This document shows positions 16,002 to 23,125 of a stretch of 49,238 bases of DNA, piece after piece. The position numbers and the translations under genes are program-made. The notes under the pieces are model-generated. The model was not told the origin of the DNA and made no database searches. It saw only the letters and a program-made list of their open reading frames with translations. The DNA lies in contig NZ_JAUTDN010000042.1 in assembly GCF_030646155.1 (NCBI RefSeq), forward strand, positions 1-49,238, in the 5' to 3' direction. How positions within the stretch are numbered: position 1 is the first letter of the stretch; each line of letters begins with the position of its first letter. This stretch comes from Conexibacter sp. CPCC 205762 (GTDB taxonomy: Bacteria; Actinomycetota; Thermoleophilia; Solirubrobacterales; Solirubrobacteraceae).

Positions 16002-16143
16002 GGTTGCGGCCTCCGACCGGGTGCGACCTTGGGGGGATCGTTTCGGTTGATCGGCCGGGCGCGTGCGAACTGCATGTCGTTCGTCTCACTCGACTGATTG
16101 TATGGCGCATAGACGCTCGTAATCGACTGTTCGCTGGCCGTCC

Positions 16144-16149
16144 GTATGA
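16144..16149 (+). promoter_or_regulatory. -10 box for a probably leaderless TetR gene
   Basis: TATGAT at 16144-16149 ends 7 nt before the GTG start at 16157, and no ribosome site intervenes. The distance fits a transcript beginning at the start codon. No convincing -35 is seen. Confidence 0.5.
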
Positions 16150-16156
16150 TCGGCGG

Positions 16157-16777
16157 GTGGCAGATCCCGATCCCGCAGCCGACCGACCGGCATCGGCGGC
16201 AGCGCTGCGGAGAGCGGCGACGCGCGAGCGCCTGCGGACGGCCGCGCTGGAACTGTTCGCCACCCGCCGTCTCGCCGACGTCGCCGTCGAGGAGCTGCTG
16301 AGCGCCGCCGACGTCAGCCGCGCGACCTTCTACGCCCACTTCGACGGCAAGAACGCCCTCGTCGAGGCGCTCGTGCGCGAGCTGTGGGCGCTCGGCGATG
16401 CCGCCGCGCTGGCGGTCTGCGCGCTGCCGGAGTGGTCGCCGGCCGCCCTGCGCGGCTTCCTGCGGGCGCGCGCCGACGGCGAGTGGGCGCAGGCGCACGA
16501 GCTGGCGCTCGCGGTCGGCGAGGCGGCGCTGGCCGACCCGGACGGCTGGCGCGAGCGCGTCGACGCCCTGATCGCGCGGCTCGCCGCCGCCGACCCGCGC
16601 TGGCGGGCGCTGGGGGAGGAGCACGCGCGGCTGTTCGTGCTGCAGCTGGAGGAGCTGTTCGCGCAGCGGGTGATCTGGGGCGCGGGCGACGAGCGCGCGC
16701 TGGAGCTGTCCGCGCGCGTCTGCGCGGCGACGCTGAACCCGCCGCCTGCCGCCGCGGCCGCGGGAGCGCGCGGCTGA
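16157..16777 (+). CDS. TetR-family regulator 1
   Basis: A 206-residue regulator. An N-terminal TetR helix-turn-helix is clear at about residues 18-64 (RERLRTAALELFATRR, then SRATFYAHFDGK). The C-terminal ligand-binding part has no family I recognise. The frame is open upstream to 16004, but GTG 16157 is preferred because a -10 box lies 7 nt before it and the HTH then falls at the usual distance from the N-terminus. Its stop overlaps the start of a second TetR gene (TGATG), so the two are made together, which is unusual for TetR regulators. Confidence 0.88.
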   Translation: MADPDPAADRPASAAALRRAATRERLRTAALELFATRRLADVAVEELLSAADVSRATFYAHFDGKNALVEALVRELWALGDAAALAVCALPEWSPAALRGFLRARADGEWAQAHELALAVGEAALADPDGWRERVDALIARLAAADPRWRALGEEHARLFVLQLEELFAQRVIWGAGDERALELSARVCAATLNPPPAAAAAGARG

Positions 16778-17388
16778 TGCCGGCCGGCCGCGCCCCCGGC
16801 GTCCGCGAGCTGCAGCGCCAGCTGACGCGCAGACTGCTGCTCGACGCGGCCGCGAGACTGTTCGCGCAGGACGGCTACACGGCGACGACGATCGACGAGA
16901 TCGCGGCCGCGGCCGGCGCCAACCGCGCGACGCTCTACCTCCACTTCGACGGCAAGGAGGCGCTCGCGCAGGCGCTGCTCGGCGAGGTCTACGAGCTGAC
17001 GCGCGCCCAGCTCGTCGCGCTGGCGCGGGAGCCGCAGTGGACGCGGCCGGTGCTGCGCGCCTGGATCGCCGCCAACGCCGAGCTATGGCCGCGCGGGGCG
17101 GAGATGATGGCGGGGCTGAGAGAGGCGATGATCGCGACCGCCGGGTATCGCGACTACGTCGAGCTGCAGGCGGCGCCGCTGACGGCGCGGCTGGCCGAGC
17201 GCTTCGAGCGGCCCGCGGCCGCGCTGCGCGCCCGCCTGCTCGTGATGCAGCTGCACGGCTTCTACCAGCGCTGGCTGCTGTGGGGCTGCCCGGGGCCCGG
17301 CGCGGCCGGCGACGCGCTGCTGGACCTGCAGGCCGAGATCTTCTGGACGACCTTGCACGACGACCACGACAGACTGGAGAGCCGCTGA
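16777..17388 (+). CDS. TetR-family regulator 2
   Basis: A 203-residue regulator with an HTH at about residues 13-60 (LLLDAAARLFAQDGYTATTI, then NRATLYLHFDGKEAL). It resembles its upstream neighbour in the HTH (both have an ATxYxHFDGK core) but not clearly elsewhere. It begins with ATG 16777, overlapping the neighbour's stop, and its own stop overlaps the sulfotransferase-like start. Two regulators and one enzyme thus form a gapless three-gene unit. They could act as a heteromeric or tandem sensor of the enzyme's substrate; this is inference. Confidence 0.88.
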   Translation: MPAGRAPGVRELQRQLTRRLLLDAAARLFAQDGYTATTIDEIAAAAGANRATLYLHFDGKEALAQALLGEVYELTRAQLVALAREPQWTRPVLRAWIAANAELWPRGAEMMAGLREAMIATAGYRDYVELQAAPLTARLAERFERPAAALRARLLVMQLHGFYQRWLLWGCPGPGAAGDALLDLQAEIFWTTLHDDHDRLESR

Positions 17389-18089
17389 TGAAGCTGATCG
17401 GAGCCGGCGTCGCCCGCACCGCGACGACGACCCAGATGGTGGCGCTGGAGATGCTCGGCATCGGCCGCTGCTACCACATGCGCGACATGATGTCCGACCT
17501 CGAGCGCAGCGTCCCGCTGTGGGAGGCGGCGCGCGACGGCAAGGCCGACTGGGCGACGATCTTCGACGGCTACGTCACGACGGTCGACTGGCCCAGCGCC
17601 TTCTTCTACAGAGAGCTGATGGAGGTCTACCCGGACGCGAAGGTCCTGCTCAGCGTGCGCGACGGCCAGGCGTGGGAGGCGTCGATGCGCGAGACCGTCT
17701 ACGCGATGTTCTACGGCGACTCGGTGATGGCCCACGTCCTGCGCGCCCGCTACCACGTCGACCCGCTCTGGCGCCGCTACATGGACGTCGTCGCCTCGAT
17801 CTCGTTCGAGCAGTACGGCCCCTACGCCGGCAACCACCACGACCGCGCCTCGCTGATCGGCGCGATGGAGGGCTGGAACGAGCAGGTCAAGGCCCACGTC
17901 CCCGCCGACCGCCTCGTCGTCTGGCAGCCGTCCGACGGCTGGGAGCCGATCTGCGACGCCCTCGGTGTCCCCGTCCCGTCCGAGCCGCTGCCGAGAGTCA
18001 ACGACACGCAGGGCTTCAAGGACATGCTGATCGGCGGCTCCCTGCAGGCGCTCGACGGCTGGTGGAGAGAGACGCACCCGGAGGCGTGA
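17388..18089 (+). CDS. sulfotransferase-family protein
   Basis: A 233-residue protein resembling the sulfotransferase family often found in actinobacteria next to TetR regulators (PF17784-like). The N-terminus MKLIGAGVARTATTT corresponds to the P-loop-like 5'-phosphosulfate-binding motif (usual form GxGRTGT), and VLLSVRDGQAWEASM near residues 85-99 corresponds to the second cofactor-binding motif. The predicted reaction is transfer of sulfate from PAPS to an alcohol or amine, but many members lack proven activity. The ATG overlaps the TetR 2 stop. It converges on the toxin gene at 18107 with 17 nt between them. Confidence 0.75.
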   Translation: MKLIGAGVARTATTTQMVALEMLGIGRCYHMRDMMSDLERSVPLWEAARDGKADWATIFDGYVTTVDWPSAFFYRELMEVYPDAKVLLSVRDGQAWEASMRETVYAMFYGDSVMAHVLRARYHVDPLWRRYMDVVASISFEQYGPYAGNHHDRASLIGAMEGWNEQVKAHVPADRLVVWQPSDGWEPICDALGVPVPSEPLPRVNDTQGFKDMLIGGSLQALDGWWRETHPEA

Positions 18090-18106
18090 GCCGCGGGCGG
18101 CGTCGT

Positions 18107-18511
18107 TCAGCCGCCGATCGCGACGATCTCGCAGCCGACGTCGCGCACCGTCGTCCAGCGCTTGTCGCCGGTGACGACGACGTCGGCGTGCAGCTCGCCG
18201 GTCGCGAGGACCAGCGCGTCGGGAGTGCGCAGAGCGCGGTTGGCGGCGCGCAGCTCCGCCGCCCGCTCTGCCACCTGCACGTCGACCGGAAGCCGCGCGC
18301 CGACGATCGCGGCGAGGAACCGCCGCAGGATCGTCTCGTCGTGGTGGCCGAGCTTCGCGCCTGTCAGCGTCTCGGCGATCGTGACGGTCGAGACGGCGAA
18401 CGCGTGCTCGCGCGCGACGTCGCGCACCGCGGCGTCGGCGGCGGCATGGAGCGTGTCGTCGCCGTTGAGGAAGGCGACGAGCACGCTGGAGTCCAGCAGC
18501 GCTACGCCCAT
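18107..18511 (-). CDS. vapC: VapC-like PIN-domain toxin
   Basis: A 134-residue PIN-domain ribonuclease. The acidic metal-binding set is complete: D7 in LLDSSV, E47 in TIAETLTG, D98 in RTPDAL, and D116 in VTGDKRW. Such toxins cut tRNA or rRNA when freed from their antitoxin. The start overlaps the upstream antitoxin gene by 10 nt, the usual VapBC order. The gene pair, rather than any measured activity, supports the call. Confidence 0.88.
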   Translation of the reverse strand: MGVALLDSSVLVAFLNGDDTLHAAADAAVRDVAREHAFAVSTVTIAETLTGAKLGHHDETILRRFLAAIVGARLPVDVQVAERAAELRAANRALRTPDALVLATGELHADVVVTGDKRWTTVRDVGCEIVAIGG

Positions 18512-18768
18512 TCGTCGCGCAGCTCGTCGACCGCGCGACGCAGGTCCGGTCCCGCTCTCATCGCGCCGCTGAACTGGTCGAGCAGATCGTCCTGCCGGGT
18601 CAGCACGACGCGACCGGGACCGGCCGCCTCGATCCGCACGACGTCCCCTTCACGAAACCCCGCAGCCGTGAACGCGTCTATCGGGATCGTGACCTGATGC
18701 TTGCTGGAGATCCGGGAGCCGCCGCGTCTGTCTCGCCGCGTCGGCGCGTTCTTTACCAATCTCGCCAT
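18502..18768 (-). CDS. vapB: VapB-like antitoxin, AbrB/SpoVT fold
   Basis: An 88-residue antitoxin with a swapped-hairpin AbrB/MazE/SpoVT DNA-binding domain at about residues 18-57 (ISSKHQVTIPIDAF, then GFREGDVVRIE) and a C-terminal acidic tail that would wrap the toxin. The ATG follows a TACGCT -10 by 6 nt, so the mRNA is probably leaderless. An inverted repeat CTTTACC/GGTAAAG spans the start codon and could be its own operator. Confidence 0.86.
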   Translation of the reverse strand: MARLVKNAPTRRDRRGGSRISSKHQVTIPIDAFTAAGFREGDVVRIEAAGPGRVVLTRQDDLLDQFSGAMRAGPDLRRAVDELRDEWA

Positions 18769-18780
18769 AGGTAAAGCGTA
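18751..18780 (-). promoter_or_regulatory. vapBC promoter and candidate autoregulatory operator
   Basis: On the minus strand the -10 TACGCT (18780-18775) lies 6 nt before the vapB ATG. The perfect 7-bp inverted repeat CTTTACC (18751-18757) / GGTAAAG (18770-18776) with a 12-bp spacer overlaps the -10 and the first codons. AbrB-type antitoxins commonly bind such sites. Confidence 0.6.
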
Positions 18781-18785
18781 CTCGT

Positions 18786-19055
18786 TCAGGTCGCTGAAGC
18801 CGCTCGCAGCCGGATCGGGCCGCGCGCGGTCGCCAGCTCGACGGGATCGCCGTGCTGGGTGACCTCGATCGCACCTGCGTCGACGAGCGTCTGGGCCGCC
18901 TCGCGGACGAGCGGCATGAGCGGGCGGAAGTCGCCGTCGCCGGCGAGCCGGCGTGCGGCTTCGGACGGGCAGATCGTCGCGCCCGGCGCGCGGGCGGCGA
19001 GCAGCTCGGTGATCGCCTCCCGGGCCTGCTGACGGTCTGCGTCTGTTGGCTGCAT
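18786..19055 (-). CDS. DUF3253 protein
   Basis: An 89-residue protein that fits DUF3253 (PF11625), a small winged-helix-like family of unknown function. The characteristic stretches are ATICPSEAARRLAG, FRPLMPLVREAAQ and ARGPIRLR. A TACGCT -10 (19067-19062, minus) lies 6 nt before the ATG, pointing to a leaderless mRNA. It is upstream of, and in the same direction as, the VapBC pair, but that pair has its own promoter. Confidence 0.75.
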   Translation of the reverse strand: MQPTDADRQQAREAITELLAARAPGATICPSEAARRLAGDGDFRPLMPLVREAAQTLVDAGAIEVTQHGDPVELATARGPIRLRAASAT

Positions 19056-19129
19056 CTGTCCAGCGTAGGAGGCCGGCGCCGACGGACCAGGCGGCGGCCG
19101 CTCGCCGCCAAGCCCGTCGCGCTGGCCCG

Positions 19130-20722
19130 CTAGTCCTCGCGCGAGTTGGCCGGCGGGACGAACTCCGGGCCGCCGGCCGGCTCGTCGTCGTCCTCGTCGA
19201 CCGTCGCCGCTGACGCCGTCGCCGGAGCGGTCGAGACGGCCGGGCCCGGGGAGATCGCCCTCGCGGGGGCCGCCGCTTCGTCGGCGGGAGCGGGCTTCAC
19301 GGCCGCCGGGGCGGCGTTCGAGGTCGTCGGCGCGGGCTGGCCGGAGAGGCCGGCGAAGACGTTCTGCGCCAGCGGCAGCACGGCCGTCGCGGTGCCGATC
19401 GTCGCCATCAGCGCCTTCTGCACGCCCTCGGCGCCGTCGAGCACGGTGAACGAGTCGACGTTCGAGAACGGCGCCGAGGCGGCCGCCACGATCGCCGGCA
19501 GGTTCTCCGCGATCTGCTGTGCGATGACGCCCTCCGGATCCTCCGCGAGCGCCTGCTGGCGCGCCTCGATGCCGGCGGCCTCGGCGAGGCCGCGCTCGCG
19601 CACGCCGTCGGCCTCGGCCAGCGCCTTCGCTCTGATCGCGGAGGCCTCGCCGTCGCCGAGCTTGCGGTAGGCGGCCGAGGTCGCCTCGGCGTTCAGCTCG
19701 GTCGCGGTCGCTCTCGCTCTCGCGTCCAGCTCCAGCGCGGCGGCCGCGGCGGTCGCGCGCGCGACCTCGGTCTGACGGTCGGCGTCGGCGAGCGTGACGA
19801 GCCGGTAGGCCTCGGCGTCGGCCGGTTTGCGCACCTGCGTCTGCAGCTGCTGCTCGGCGAGCGCGGCCTCCAGCTCGGCGGCGGCGGTGTCGGCTCTGAC
19901 GACCGCCTGGCGGGCGGTCGCCTGCGCCAGCGGGCCGGCCTGCTCGGCCTCGGCGCGGGCTCTCTCGGTCTCGGCCTGCGCTCTCGCCTGGCGGACCTCG
20001 GACTCCTTGCGCGCCTCGGCGGCGAGCGCGAACGCCTCCTGCTCTCTCTCGACCGCCTCGCGGTCGCGATCGGCCTCGGCGATGCGGGCGCGCGAGGCGA
20101 CCGCGGCGGCGTGCGGCTTGCCGAGGTTGGCGATGTAGCCGGCCGAGCCGTCCTCGCTGGGGACGTCGCGGATCTGCTTCAGCTGCAGCGAGTCGATGTG
20201 GAGGCCGAGCTTCTGCATCTCGACCGCGGTCGCGGAGCGGACCTGCTCGGTGAGGCTGTCGCGGCCTCTGATCAGCTCCTCGACGGTCAGGCCGGCGACG
20301 ATCGTGCGCAGGTGACCGTGGGCCATCTCCTTGATCGTCTCGTTCATCTCCTCGGTGCTCTTGCCGAGGAAGCGCCGGCCGGCGTTGACGATGCTGGCGC
20401 GGTCGTCGCCGACCTTGAAGACGACGACCGCCTCGACCAGCACCGGGATCGCCTCGGCGGAGACGCAGAGCACGCCGGCCTCGTCGTACTCGGAGCTGCC
20501 GAGGTCGACGCGGCGGGTGTCGAGCGGCAGCTTGTGACCGCGCTGGAGGAAGGGGATGATGAACGCGCCCCGCCCGGTCACGACCTTGAAGTCCTGCGTC
20601 TCCTTGACGGCGGGCGCGTCGCTGTCGCTGACCGCCACGGCGGCCTTGGTGTTGTCGACCTTGGCGCCCAAGCCGGTGATCAGCAGGGCCTCGTTCGGTC
20701 CAGGAACGCTGTACAGAAACAT
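19130..20722 (-). CDS. flotillin-like SPFH/Band 7 protein
   Basis: A 530-residue scaffold protein. Residues about 5-195 form an SPFH (Band 7) domain (GRGAFIIPFLQRGHKLPLD, then a VEELIRGRDSL stretch). Residues about 205-410 are an alanine/glutamate-rich coiled coil with the EA repeats typical of flotillins. The C-terminal 90 residues are proline/alanine-rich and acidic. There is no long N-terminal transmembrane helix, so membrane attachment may be by the SPFH domain itself. Flotillins organise membrane microdomains. It follows an NfeD-like gene by 45 nt, the usual partner arrangement. Confidence 0.9.
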   Translation of the reverse strand: MFLYSVPGPNEALLITGLGAKVDNTKAAVAVSDSDAPAVKETQDFKVVTGRGAFIIPFLQRGHKLPLDTRRVDLGSSEYDEAGVLCVSAEAIPVLVEAVVVFKVGDDRASIVNAGRRFLGKSTEEMNETIKEMAHGHLRTIVAGLTVEELIRGRDSLTEQVRSATAVEMQKLGLHIDSLQLKQIRDVPSEDGSAGYIANLGKPHAAAVASRARIAEADRDREAVEREQEAFALAAEARKESEVRQARAQAETERARAEAEQAGPLAQATARQAVVRADTAAAELEAALAEQQLQTQVRKPADAEAYRLVTLADADRQTEVARATAAAAALELDARARATATELNAEATSAAYRKLGDGEASAIRAKALAEADGVRERGLAEAAGIEARQQALAEDPEGVIAQQIAENLPAIVAAASAPFSNVDSFTVLDGAEGVQKALMATIGTATAVLPLAQNVFAGLSGQPAPTTSNAAPAAVKPAPADEAAAPARAISPGPAVSTAPATASAATVDEDDDEPAGGPEFVPPANSRED

Positions 20723-20767
20723 GAGCTGGCGGGGATCCTTGCGGTTGGGTAGGGGAACCGGACGCGC

Positions 20768-20998
20768 CTAGGGCACGTCTGGCAGCGCGGTCACGTAGAC
20801 GGTTCGCGACGCTTCCTGCGGGCGGTAGTCGACGACGGCGCAGCGCGCGCCGGCGGGGATGACCTCCTCACCGTCGAACGGCAGCGCGTAGAACGCCTCG
20901 ACACCGCCGCGGATGGCGATCATCACCTCTCCGAGCGTCCCCGGTCTGACCGTCCCCGTGACTGTGCCGACCATCCCGGTCATCGAGTCCTTGTTCAT
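20768..20998 (-). CDS. NfeD-like small OB-fold protein
   Basis: A 76-residue protein consisting only of an NfeD C-terminal-like OB domain (VGTVTGTVRPGTLGEVM, then PAGARCAVVDY). The NfeD transmembrane part is missing, giving a soluble version. The nearest ATG is 20998, but an ATG at 20983 preceded by AAGGA has the better ribosome site. Conserved residues begin after both. It lies directly upstream of the flotillin gene, and NfeD-type proteins are known partners of flotillins. Function is inferred from that context. Confidence 0.72.
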   Translation of the reverse strand: MNKDSMTGMVGTVTGTVRPGTLGEVMIAIRGGVEAFYALPFDGEEVIPAGARCAVVDYRPQEASRTVYVTALPDVP

Positions 20999-21067
20999 GC
21001 ATCGCGACCGTCGCTCGACAACGGACCACCCCTCGTTCGCGTGCGCGCCAACCTATCGGAAAGACTG

Positions 21068-21095
21068 TCGGGGCGCCAGGTCGGCGGCGCCCCGA
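21068..21095 (-). terminator. hairpin terminator after the 178-residue unknown gene
   Basis: A perfect 10-bp stem (21068-21077 with 21086-21095, core GGGGCGCC/GGCGCCCC, 8-base loop) lies 30 nt after the stop at 21125. On the minus strand it is followed by CAGTCTTTCC, a weak T-tract. Confidence 0.6.
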
Positions 21096-21124
21096 GTCCA
21101 CTCAAACCTCGCCCGTGCCCGCGC

Positions 21125-21661
21125 TCAGGCGGTGGTGGCGGAGAGCCTGTCGGCGGCCGCCCAGAAGCCTCTGTCGAACGCCTCGTGGGTGTGCAGCGCC
21201 CAGTCGGCGTAGGAGCCGTCGGCGAAGGTGAGGCGTGCCTCAACCTGGCCGCCCTGGCGCGTCTTGCCGGTTCTCTCGATCGAGCGCAGCTGATCGCGGT
21301 CGAGGCGGAAGGCCTCGCGCGGGTCGTCGTCGAGGAACTGCATGCCGAAGTCCCAGAGCGTCAGCGAGCGCGACGAGATCGTCAGCGCGCAGTGCTGCCC
21401 GTCGAGCGGGAGCGTGGTCGCGATCGAACCCGCCTCGCCGCCGACGTGCTTGCTCTGCGAGGCGACGTTCGTGGCGGCGTTGACGAGGCGCGTGAACGCC
21501 TTGCCGCCGCCGACGCCTCCGCCGCTGCGCTCGTAGGCGACGGGGATCGCGAAGGCGTAGCCCTCGACGCGATCGTCGTCGCCGAGCCGCTCCTGGATCA
21601 CGGCGCCGTGATCGGGCGCGTTCGCCATGAAACGTCTCATCATGCGGTCCTTCAGGCCCAT
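21125..21661 (-). CDS. conserved-looking protein of unknown function (178 aa)
   Basis: Not recognised. The start is ATG 21661, with GGAGG eight bases upstream on the minus strand; the longer open frame to 21775 has no start signals and atypical composition. The protein begins with a basic MGLKDRMMRRF segment, has a glycine-rich loop (SGGGVGGGKAF), no signal peptide and no membrane helix, and a C-terminal half rich in charged and aromatic residues (SLTLWDFGMQFLDDDP, and EARLTFADGSYADWALH). It looks like a soluble alpha/beta protein. A hairpin terminator follows. It is divergent from a small membrane protein gene across a 254-bp gap (21662-21915) in which no gene or clear promoter is seen. Confidence 0.75.
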   Translation of the reverse strand: MGLKDRMMRRFMANAPDHGAVIQERLGDDDRVEGYAFAIPVAYERSGGGVGGGKAFTRLVNAATNVASQSKHVGGEAGSIATTLPLDGQHCALTISSRSLTLWDFGMQFLDDDPREAFRLDRDQLRSIERTGKTRQGGQVEARLTFADGSYADWALHTHEAFDRGFWAAADRLSATTA

Positions 21662-21915
21662 GTGGCCAACCTCCGTGTCAGGCTCGTCGCGGCCCGCTCC
21701 CTGCGAACGGGCACGCACCGCCCTCGTCCATCCGCGGGCGGCAGCCCGATCGTCTCCGGAGCGCGCTCGCGCCAAACGGCCGTCGTCGCCGGCGCGCCGC
21801 TGTCCGCGCGCGCCGCTCGTCCCGCGCCGTCGCTCGCCCGTCGATCCGTCCGCTCTTGGGAGACGTTCACCTCGCGTTATCCCGCCCGTGCGCGCGAGCG
21901 TCGATCATCGCGCTC

Positions 21916-22326
21916 ATGGAACGTGCTCGTGAGGAGGAGCCGACGGCCCGCGCCCTGCGCGCCCGCGTCGGCAGCCTGCCCGGCTTCCCGCTGCTGCTCG
22001 CCTGCCTGACGACCTGCCTGCTGGCGGGCCTCGTGCTGCCGACCGCGCCGGCGACCGCCGTCGGCCTCGTGCTGCCGCTGCTGCTGTTCGCCTACGCCTG
22101 GTGCCGCCCGACCCGCCGCGGCGACTACGCCTACGCCGTGATCGCCCCGGCCTGCGTCAGCGCCCTCTGCCACGACTTGATCGGCGTCCCCCGCTGGGCG
22201 GTCGCCCTGCCCGTCGCCGTGCTCTCGCTCGCCGCCGTCTGGCGCTTCGACGCCGAACGCCGCGCCACCCTCGGCCTCACCCGCCCCTACCGCCTGCCGG
22301 CGCGCCGCCCGCGCCTGGCGCGCTGA
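21916..22326 (+). CDS. small membrane protein (136 aa)
   Basis: Not recognised by family. ATG 21916 is preferred to upstream codons because the hydrophobic part then starts at the usual distance. Three or four transmembrane helices are visible (about residues 23-42, 45-62, 75-95 and 97-112), and both ends are arginine-rich. The last 50 bases overlap the convergent BtuF-like gene. Coding quality is supported by strong third-position GC, but function is unknown. Confidence 0.65.
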   Translation: MERAREEEPTARALRARVGSLPGFPLLLACLTTCLLAGLVLPTAPATAVGLVLPLLLFAYAWCRPTRRGDYAYAVIAPACVSALCHDLIGVPRWAVALPVAVLSLAAVWRFDAERRATLGLTRPYRLPARRPRLAR

Positions 22327-23110
22327 GCGCTCGCGCGTACTCGCCCAGTTGCCGCAGCGCTCTGATCGCGCGGCTGCCGTACCAGGAGGTCATCTCGCCG
22401 TCGATCAGCTGCACGCGGGCGCCGGGGACGAGCGCGGCAACCTCGGCGAGGTGGGCGTCCTTGAAGTGGTACGGCTCGCTGGAGAGGAGGACGCGGTCGA
22501 CGCGGCCGGCGAAGGAGGCGAGGTCGACCTCGGGGTAGCGGGAGCCGGCGGGGCGGGGGAGGGTGCGCCAGTTGACCAGCTCGAGGGTGCGGGAGATGTA
22601 GGTGTCGGGTGCGACCGACATCCAGGGGTCGCGCCAGATCAGGTAGAGGACGTCCTGGGGTGGGAACGTGCCGGCACGCAGCGCCTCCAGCTCGCGCTCG
22701 AACGCGGCGCAGAGCATCTCGGCCTCGACCTCGCGGTCGAAGGCGGCGCCGAGCTGGCGGTAGAGGGCGAGGTTGTCGAGCGGGCCGAGCGGGTGGGTGA
22801 CGACGACCTCGGGCACGAACTCGGCGAGCGCCGCGGCCGTCTCGCGCGTGTTCTCGTCGACGTTGACGACGACGTGCGTGGCGGCGAGGGAGCGCACGCG
22901 CTCCAGCCGCACGTCCTTCGTGCCGCCGACCTTCGGGATCGTCCGCACCGTCTCCCACGGATGGATGCAGAAGCCCGTCCGGCCGACGAGCTGCCCCGCC
23001 AGCCCGAGGTCGCAGAGCAGCTCGGTGATGCTCGGGACGAGCGAGACGATGCGGGGCTCGGCGCCGGCAGGCGAGCGGCGGGCGGGCGCGTCAGGCGGAG
23101 GCGGCGTCAC
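22277..23110 (-). CDS. BtuF-like helical-backbone metal/cobalamin receptor protein
   Basis: A 277-residue protein of the periplasmic-binding type III fold (PF01497). Typical segments are RIVSLVPSITELLCDLG at about residues 20-36, GRTGFCIHP near 43-51, and a VNVDENTRE stretch. It has no signal peptide or lipobox, so it is probably cytoplasmic or a member of the BtuF-like group with another role. It ends in a disordered proline/glycine-rich tail. It lies 15 nt downstream of the B12-dependent mutase gene on the same strand, so a role in cobalamin handling for that enzyme is attractive but unproven. No BtuC or BtuD gene is next to it. Confidence 0.8.
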   Translation of the reverse strand: MTPPPPDAPARRSPAGAEPRIVSLVPSITELLCDLGLAGQLVGRTGFCIHPWETVRTIPKVGGTKDVRLERVRSLAATHVVVNVDENTRETAAALAEFVPEVVVTHPLGPLDNLALYRQLGAAFDREVEAEMLCAAFERELEALRAGTFPPQDVLYLIWRDPWMSVAPDTYISRTLELVNWRTLPRPAGSRYPEVDLASFAGRVDRVLLSSEPYHFKDAHLAEVAALVPGARVQLIDGEMTSWYGSRAIRALRQLGEYARALSAPGAGGAPAGGRGG

Positions 23111-23125
23111 GCGCAGGGACGCTAG

